Source: JAWLCA01 sp041687395
GTDB taxonomy: Bacteria; Pseudomonadota; Alphaproteobacteria; Rhodobacterales; Rhodobacteraceae
Length of the DNA: 64,000 nucleotides
Assembly: GCA_041687395.1 (NCBI GenBank)
Contig: JAWLCA010000018.1
Location: 33,664-97,663 of the forward strand
Direction: 5' to 3'
Part shown: piece by piece, positions 59,296 to 64,000 of the stretch
Layout of the letters: each line of letters opens with the position of its first letter
How positions within the stretch are numbered: the stretch's first letter is position 1
Notes under the pieces: model-generated
Database searches by the model: none
What the model saw: only the letters and a program-made list of their open reading frames with translations
What the model was told of the DNA's origin: nothing
Position numbers and translations under genes: made by a program

Positions 59296-60204
59296 CTATC
59301 GTCCCATCTGAACCAGCACCGCGCCAAGTGCCACAAAGCCCATCAGCCCCGCGCGGACCGGGCCGATCTTCTCGCGCAGGACCAGCCAGCCGATCAGCGC
59401 CGCAAACAGGGTAGAGGTTTCGCGCAGCGCCGCAACCTCGCCCACCTTGCCGATGCGGGTTCCCAGCATCACACCTCCGAAACTGACGAACGCGACCAGC
59501 GCCCCGATGGCGCCGCGCAGCATCAGCGGCCGCATAGGCGGCAGCGGCAGCCCGATCCCGCGATGCTGGCGCACCGCCACAAGAATCGGAAAGTCCAGCG
59601 CGGTGATGAAGAAGAACCAAGCGAGAAACGTGAACGGGTCCGGCGTCAGCCGGATGCCCCAGGCGTCATAGGTGGTGTAGATCGCCACCAGCAACCCGGC
59701 GGCAAAGGCCCAGGCCAGCCCCACCTGCAGCGTCTTCCGCCCCAGCGACACGCCCCGCAGGTTCACCGCCGCCAGCGACAGAATCGCCCCGGACAGGAGC
59801 GCCACGCCAAACCACTGCACACCGGTGTAGCGTTCCCCAAGAAACAGCGCGGCAAAGGCCAGCGTCGCCAGCGGCCCGGTGCCGCGCACCACGGGATAGA
59901 CAACGGTGAAGGCCGCGCGCTCATAGGCCAGCGCCATCGTCAGCTTGTAGGCGAAGTGGATGCCCAGCGCGCCCAGCATCACCAGCCATTCGACCCCCTG
60001 CGGCCAGGGCACAAGAAACAGCGCGACCGGAGCCGAGAAGATCGCGATCCACAGGTCGATCGAGCTGCGGGTGACCCAAGGGTCATGCCGCCCCTTCTGC
60101 AGCGCACCGAAGACCGCGTGCGCCAGCGCCGAGGTCAGCGCCAGCATCATGGCGATCCGCGCCCCCTCGGGCGTGCCTTCCAGCGAGACGATCCAGTTGG
60201 TCAC
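59296..60204 (-). CDS. EamA/DMT family transporter
   Basis: The 302-residue protein has ten hydrophobic segments in two EamA repeats (first MMLALTSALAHAVFGALQK to LSLAAVNLRG, second LAWAFAAGLLVAIYTTYDAW to LMGFVALGAVLVQMG). GTGPLATLAFAALFLGE and ETSTLFAALIGWLVL are the typical late-helix motifs. Substrate not known. It lies 15 bases downstream of ftsY and 11 bases upstream of yciB, as in other Rhodobacterales. Confidence 0.9.
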   Translation of the reverse strand: MTNWIVSLEGTPEGARIAMMLALTSALAHAVFGALQKGRHDPWVTRSSIDLWIAIFSAPVALFLVPWPQGVEWLVMLGALGIHFAYKLTMALAYERAAFTVVYPVVRGTGPLATLAFAALFLGERYTGVQWFGVALLSGAILSLAAVNLRGVSLGRKTLQVGLAWAFAAGLLVAIYTTYDAWGIRLTPDPFTFLAWFFFITALDFPILVAVRQHRGIGLPLPPMRPLMLRGAIGALVAFVSFGGVMLGTRIGKVGEVAALRETSTLFAALIGWLVLREKIGPVRAGLMGFVALGAVLVQMGR

Positions 60205-60219
60205 GGGCGCAGGTCCGCC

Positions 60220-61287
60220 CTAGTCCAGCCCGACCAGCGCGCGGGCAAAATCCTCGGGGTCAAAGGGCTGCAGGTCGTCGATCTGCTCGCCCACGCCGAT
60301 GGCGTGGATCGGCAGGCCGAACTTGTCGGCCAGAGCGACAAGCACCCCACCCCGGGCCGTGCCGTCCAGCTTCGTCATCACCAGCCCGGTCACATCGGCC
60401 AGTTTCCGGAACGTCTCCACCTGGCTCAGCGCGTTCTGGCCGGTGGTGGCGTCCAGCACCAGCAGGGTGTTGTGCGGCGCCTCCGGGTCCTTGCGGCGGA
60501 TCACGCGGACGATCTTGGCCAGTTCCTCCATCAGGTCGGCGCGGTTCTGCAGGCGGCCTGCGGTGTCGATCAGGAGCAGATCTGCCCCCTCGGCCTGAGC
60601 CCTCGTCATCGCATCGAAGGCGAGGCTGGCCGGGTCCGACCCCTCGGGCGCGGTCATCACCGGCACGCCGGCGCGATCGCCCCATATCTGCAACTGCTCC
60701 ACCGCCGCCGCGCGGAAGGTATCCCCGGCGGCGATCACCACGGACTTGCCGGCGGCGCGGAACTGGCTGGCGAGCTTTCCGATGGTCGTGGTCTTGCCCG
60801 ACCCGTTCACGCCGACGACCAGCACCACCTGCGGCTTGGCGCCATACAGCGGCAGAGGCTTCGCCACCGGCTCCATGATCCGCGCGACCTCGTCGGCCAG
60901 CAGTCCCTTGATCTCTGCCACCGACAGGCGGCGGCCCATGTGCCCCTCGGCCAGGTTCGCGGTCACGCGCAGCGCGGTATCGACGCCCAGATCGGTCTGG
61001 ATCAGCAGATCCTCAAGACTTTCCAGCATCTCGTCGTCCAGCACGCGGCGTGGCGCTGCAGGCTCGTCGCGTCCGATCAGACGGTCCAGAAGGCCCGGCT
61101 TCGCAGCCGGCTCTGCAGGGCTGGGTGTCGGCACGGGGGCAGGCGACGGCGTCGGCGTAGCGGTCGGTTCCGGCAGCTCTGTCGGCGCAGCGCTCTCGCC
61201 CGCCTTCTCCACCATCGCCTCAAGCCCCTCCTCGATCTTCGAGGAGGATCTGAACATCCGGTCCTTGAGCTTCTTGAAGAACGACAT
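60220..61287 (-). CDS. ftsY: Signal recognition particle receptor FtsY
   Basis: The 355-residue GTPase has a short acidic/proline-rich A domain (to about residue 65, containing a PTATPTPSPAPVPTPSPA run) and the NG domain: VVGVNGSGKTTTIGKLA, AGDTFRAAAVEQL, LIDTAGRLQNR, MTKLDGTARGG and the closing IHAIGVGEQIDDLQPF. It docks ribosome-SRP complexes at the inner membrane. Start ATG 61287 begins MSFFKKLKDRMF, an amphipathic membrane-targeting helix. Confidence 0.97.
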   Translation of the reverse strand: MSFFKKLKDRMFRSSSKIEEGLEAMVEKAGESAAPTELPEPTATPTPSPAPVPTPSPAEPAAKPGLLDRLIGRDEPAAPRRVLDDEMLESLEDLLIQTDLGVDTALRVTANLAEGHMGRRLSVAEIKGLLADEVARIMEPVAKPLPLYGAKPQVVLVVGVNGSGKTTTIGKLASQFRAAGKSVVIAAGDTFRAAAVEQLQIWGDRAGVPVMTAPEGSDPASLAFDAMTRAQAEGADLLLIDTAGRLQNRADLMEELAKIVRVIRRKDPEAPHNTLLVLDATTGQNALSQVETFRKLADVTGLVMTKLDGTARGGVLVALADKFGLPIHAIGVGEQIDDLQPFDPEDFARALVGLD

Positions 61288-61479
61288 GGCGCGGCCCCCC
61301 GTGGCTGATCCCAGCTAATACAGCCACCCCGCAGATGGAAGCCCGCGGTCCGACTTTCCCCCAACGGCGGCCGGCGCGCGCCTTGTGTTGCCCCGGTCCG
61401 CCCGCTTCGCTAGTGTCACGGGCCTGTCACACGGACGCCCGGATGCCCTGCCAGACGCAGCAATGTTTGAAATCCAGCC

Positions 61480-62238
61480 ATGCCCTTGACCAAGCATCCC
61501 CCGGCCCCCGACGGCCTGGTCGCGCGCCTTCACGCTGCCGTGGCCCTGAAACCCGGGCGGGTCCAGCGGGTCGAGGTGGACGGGATCAAATATTGGGTGA
61601 AGCAGCGCGAGGAGTTGGGGTTTCGGCTTCGGCTGCAGAAGGGAAACCCCGCCCGCGCCTTCGATGCCGAACGGGCCGCCCTGCACACGCTCTCCGGTCG
61701 GGGCCTGCCCGTTGCCGCCATTGTCGCCGAGGGACCGGGGTTCTTCGCCACCGTCGACCACGGCCCGACGCTGGCGCAGCTGATCCGTCGCGACAGCCTG
61801 ACCGAGGCGGAGCGGATCGCGGCGTTCACCGCAGCCGGTCGCGGGCTTGCAGCGTTTCATGACCAGGGAGTCAGCCACGGCCGGCCTTCGGTGCGCGACA
61901 TCTGCTGGGACGGCAGTGTCGCCACCTTCATTGATCTGGAACGCTATCATCCCCGGCGCAACCACCTGTCGGGGCATGCACAGGATGTGATCATGTTCGT
62001 CCTGTCCGCCTATACTGCGGCTGAGGACGAACGGCCGGAGATCGATGCGGCCTGCGCGGCCTATCGCGCCGCCGCGCCGCAGGCGGTCTGGGCGATGGCG
62101 CTGCGCTGGTGCCGACGGTTGCGGTGGATCGATCCGCTCACCCGGCCGTTGCAGCGCGGGTCGCGGCGGCGGGCGGAGTTCGCAGCGATCCCCCTGACCC
62201 TGCGGCGGTTCGGCGTGCTGCCCCCCGCGCAGGCGTGA
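61480..62238 (+). CDS. Kinase-like protein (LPS/Kdo kinase fold)
   Basis: The 252-residue protein resembles small lipopolysaccharide-kinase or RIO-like folds. RVEVDGIKYWVKQ carries the likely ATP-binding lysine, DQGVSHGRPSVRDICWDG is the catalytic-loop equivalent, and FIDLERYHP supplies the metal-binding aspartate. The C-terminus is basic (RRGSRRRAEF). It could phosphorylate a sugar of the envelope, but no LPS genes are nearby. It is divergent from ftsY. Confidence 0.75.
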   Translation: MPLTKHPPAPDGLVARLHAAVALKPGRVQRVEVDGIKYWVKQREELGFRLRLQKGNPARAFDAERAALHTLSGRGLPVAAIVAEGPGFFATVDHGPTLAQLIRRDSLTEAERIAAFTAAGRGLAAFHDQGVSHGRPSVRDICWDGSVATFIDLERYHPRRNHLSGHAQDVIMFVLSAYTAAEDERPEIDAACAAYRAAAPQAVWAMALRWCRRLRWIDPLTRPLQRGSRRRAEFAAIPLTLRRFGVLPPAQA

Positions 62239-62297
62239 CTGGTCAGGCGCATCCGGATCTGCCAGTCTGTGCGCGACCCGACCCTGCCGGAGATGCC

Positions 62298-62708
62298 ATG
62301 ACAGCCCGACCGATCCTGACCGCCCTTTGCCTGGCGCTGGCCCTGCCGGTTCAGGCGCTGGCTGCCGAGACGCCGATGAGTGCCGATCAGTTCGAAGCCT
62401 ATACCACGGGCAAGACCCTGACCTATGGACTGGGCGGGCAGGCCTATGGGGTCGAGGAATATCTGCCGGGGCGGCAGGTGATCTGGCAGTTCGTGGGCGA
62501 GCAGTGCCGTCGGGGGGTGTGGTACGAGGAGGCGGGGCAGATCTGCTTTGTCTACGAGCACGATCCCACGCCGCAATGCTGGAGTTTCTTCCAGACCGAT
62601 CGGGGCATCCGGGCGCGGTTCGCGGGCGATCCGCCGGGGGCGGATCTAGTGGAGGTGGAGCGGTCGAGTCGGCCGATGATCTGCCCTGGTCCCGAGGTGG
62701 GGGTCTGA
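62298..62708 (+). CDS. Small secreted protein, unknown function
   Basis: The 136-residue protein has a signal peptide (MTARPILTALCLALALPVQALA). The mature part is about 114 residues, starting AETPMSADQFEAYTTGKTL, with GGQAYGVEEYLPGRQVIW, CRRGVWYEEAGQICFVYE, PQCWSFF and a final PMICPG. Four cysteines (two likely pairs) suggest a disulphide-stabilised periplasmic fold. The domain is familiar as a Rhodobacterales hypothetical, but I know no function. It ends 28 bases before repeat module copy D. Confidence 0.82.
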   Translation: MTARPILTALCLALALPVQALAAETPMSADQFEAYTTGKTLTYGLGGQAYGVEEYLPGRQVIWQFVGEQCRRGVWYEEAGQICFVYEHDPTPQCWSFFQTDRGIRARFAGDPPGADLVEVERSSRPMICPGPEVGV

Positions 62709-62736
62709 GCCCGAGTCAGCTAGGTTACGTGTTGGC

Positions 62737-62840
62737 GTGCACGCGTGCACAAAATCTCAAGCGAATGAAATCGCTATATTTTATATTTTCTCTTTACCGG
62801 AATTTAACCGTGCACGGAGCCGCTCCCGGCCCGCGCATGG
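62737..62840 (-). repeat. Intergenic hairpin-plus-dyad module, copy D
   Basis: Read on the minus strand: a GC-rich stem just after the oxidoreductase stop, then GGTTAA, CCGGTAAAGAGAAAA, an AT-rich linker with TTTCATTCGCTTGAGATTTT, and GTGCACGCGTGCAC (62737-62750). Compared with copies A-C the dyad is changed in both arms (CTCACG/CGTGAG to TGCACG/CGTGCA), so symmetry is kept. Confidence 0.75.
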
Positions 62841-63923
62841 TCACAGCGCCCCGCCCGGATCGATCTTCGACCCATCGGTGAATCGGCCGAAACGGAAGCG
62901 CGACAGGTCATGCCCCGGCGCGGTTCCGGTCACCAGATCGGCCACGACGCGGCCCATGCCGGGGCCGATACCGAAGCCATGACCGCTCATCCCGGTGGCG
63001 ATCACCAGACCCTTCAGCGGCGCGTGGTCCACCACCGGCACGGTGTCGGGCGTGGTGTCGATCATCCCGGCCCAGGCGGCGCGGATCGCGGGCAGGCCAA
63101 GCTGCGGGAACGCGGCGGCAAAGCGGCGGCGCAGGCGCTCGACCGCGCCCCGGTTCGGCGCGGGGTCGAGCACGCGCATCGCCTCGAACGGGGATGGCGC
63201 GTCGGGTGACCAGTGGCGCCGCGTGCGCCAGCCGTCGGGGTAGCCCTGCGGCGCGGCCGGCAGGAAGCGGGTGCCGAAGGGATCGGCGCGCAGTTGCGGG
63301 ATGTACTGGCGGAACCGGCGAAAGGCGTCGGGGCCGAGGAACAACTCGTGAAAGCTGCCCGGGGCGAGGGTATAGCCGCCGTCCAGCCGCCGCCGAAAGG
63401 CAAAGTCGTGGTCGGCGGCGTTGCCTGAAAAAACCTCGGGCAGCGGATCGGTCGCGGCCACGGTGGCGCCGACCGATAGCTGCGGAATCTCCACCCCATG
63501 GGCGCGGGCCAGAAGCGACGACCACGCGCCCCCTGCCAGCACCACCGCATCACAAGCGATGCGGCCCTTTTCCGTGACTACGCCCGCGACGCGCCCCGCC
63601 ACGATGTCCAGCGCCCGCACGGCGCAATCCTCATGCACGGTTGCGCCTGCCCGCGTCAGCGCGCGCGCCAGCGCGGGCACGGCGACGGCCGGTTCCGCGC
63701 GCCCGTCGCTGGCCGTCCACATGCCCCCGGTCCAGGTGCCATCGGCCGCGGCGGGCAGCATGTCGGCCACCTGCTGCGCGGTCAGCAGGCGGGTATCGAG
63801 CTGATGGGCGCGGGCGTGATCCATCCACGCCTCGTGCTTTGCCTGCTCGCGGTCGTTTCGCGCCAGATAAAGGACGCCGGTGCGGCGAAAGCCTAGGTCT
63901 TCGCCGATTCCGTGGAAAAACAC
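62841..63923 (-). CDS. DAO-family FAD-dependent oxidoreductase, N-terminal part missing
   Basis: The frame encodes 360 residues of a D-amino-acid-oxidase-like flavoenzyme: GFRRTGVLYLARND, GGMWTASDGRAEPAVAVPALARAL, CDAVVLAGGAWSSLLA and the C-terminal GMSGHGFGIGPGMGRVVADLV. Family members begin with a GxGxxG FAD-binding fold that is absent here. The best start is a GTG at 63923 (MFFHGIGEDLG). An in-frame TGA at 63978-63980 closes the frame upstream, and no ATG lies between. So the gene is either truncated, frameshifted near 63.9-64.0 kb, or N-terminally unusual. The missing part could lie in another frame beyond the window edge. Confidence 0.65.
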   Translation of the reverse strand: MFFHGIGEDLGFRRTGVLYLARNDREQAKHEAWMDHARAHQLDTRLLTAQQVADMLPAAADGTWTGGMWTASDGRAEPAVAVPALARALTRAGATVHEDCAVRALDIVAGRVAGVVTEKGRIACDAVVLAGGAWSSLLARAHGVEIPQLSVGATVAATDPLPEVFSGNAADHDFAFRRRLDGGYTLAPGSFHELFLGPDAFRRFRQYIPQLRADPFGTRFLPAAPQGYPDGWRTRRHWSPDAPSPFEAMRVLDPAPNRGAVERLRRRFAAAFPQLGLPAIRAAWAGMIDTTPDTVPVVDHAPLKGLVIATGMSGHGFGIGPGMGRVVADLVTGTAPGHDLSRFRFGRFTDGSKIDPGGAL

Positions 63924-64000
63924 CCGTTCGCGCGCGCAGAATGTCGACGGCCGAAAGGGACGCGAGCGGCTTTCCTGTCAGGCTTTCCGCGGTTGCTGCG

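Overview
The window is GC-rich DNA, densely packed with genes, from an alphaproteobacterium, most likely of the Rhodobacteraceae/Paracoccaceae. The evidence is the gene content and order: glyQ and glyS separated by a small Rhodobacterales-type membrane protein, ftsY next to a DMT exporter and a septation protein A gene, an accBC pair, a fused mrpAB followed by mrpCDEFG, metZ behind a SAM-II riboswitch (an alphaproteobacterial class), and abundant ATGA/GTGA start-stop overlaps. No tRNA, rRNA, CRISPR array or complete insertion sequence was seen, and no stretch longer than about 300 bases lacks a gene or an annotated site.

Bases 1-8832 (minus strand) hold a tight gene string: a DUF2478 protein and an NnrU-like membrane protein, then a molybdenum hydroxylase (FAD subunit plus a fused 2Fe-2S/molybdopterin subunit), a 6-hydroxynicotinate-reductase-like Fe-S protein, a UPF0280 protein, a DUF1185 protein and a multi-pass membrane protein that runs off the left edge. 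It looks like an undescribed pathway for hydroxylation, reduction and opening of an N-heterocycle. Bases 9088-10323 carry an AI-2E-family permease.

Bases 10407-28076 form a reductive pyrimidine-degradation island: an NMT1/THI5-type ABC importer, dihydropyrimidinase, a Zn-dependent N-carbamoyl amidohydrolase, a beta-alanine-type omega-aminotransferase, a RutR-like repressor with a candidate operator, and the dihydropyrimidine dehydrogenase subunits PreA and PreT. Unrelated genes lie among them: an animal-type haem peroxidase, a serine hydrolase, a DedA protein, and a 422-bp unit in which a lone GIY-YIG nuclease gene is bracketed by inverted copies of a palindromic repeat.

Bases 28313-31745 hold accB-accC with a 66-residue overlapping membrane ORF, an orphan ParA ATPase and a MarR/HpaR-type regulator. 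Bases 31858-37829 are a seven-subunit Mrp Na+/H+ antiporter operon with mrpA and mrpB fused.

Bases 37959-64000 are mostly housekeeping: a DUF1523 protein, glmM-folP-folB, a SleB-type cell-wall hydrolase, pyruvate phosphate dikinase, glyS-DUF6446-glyQ, a SPOR/peptidoglycan-binding protein carrying an apparently dead trypsin domain, trkH, folE2, a PilZ protein, a fumarylacetoacetase-family hydratase, metZ with its riboswitch, an alpha/beta hydrolase, a GST, septation protein A, a DMT transporter, ftsY, a kinase-like protein, a small secreted protein and a 5'-truncated DAO-type oxidoreductase.

Two structures stand out as possibly undescribed. One is the GIY-YIG/inverted-repeat unit at 15509-15930. 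The other is a four-copy family of intergenic modules (about 19.8, 37.9, 58.6 and 62.8 kb), each made of a hairpin, an AT-rich linker and a CACGCGTG-centred dyad, mostly between convergent genes.
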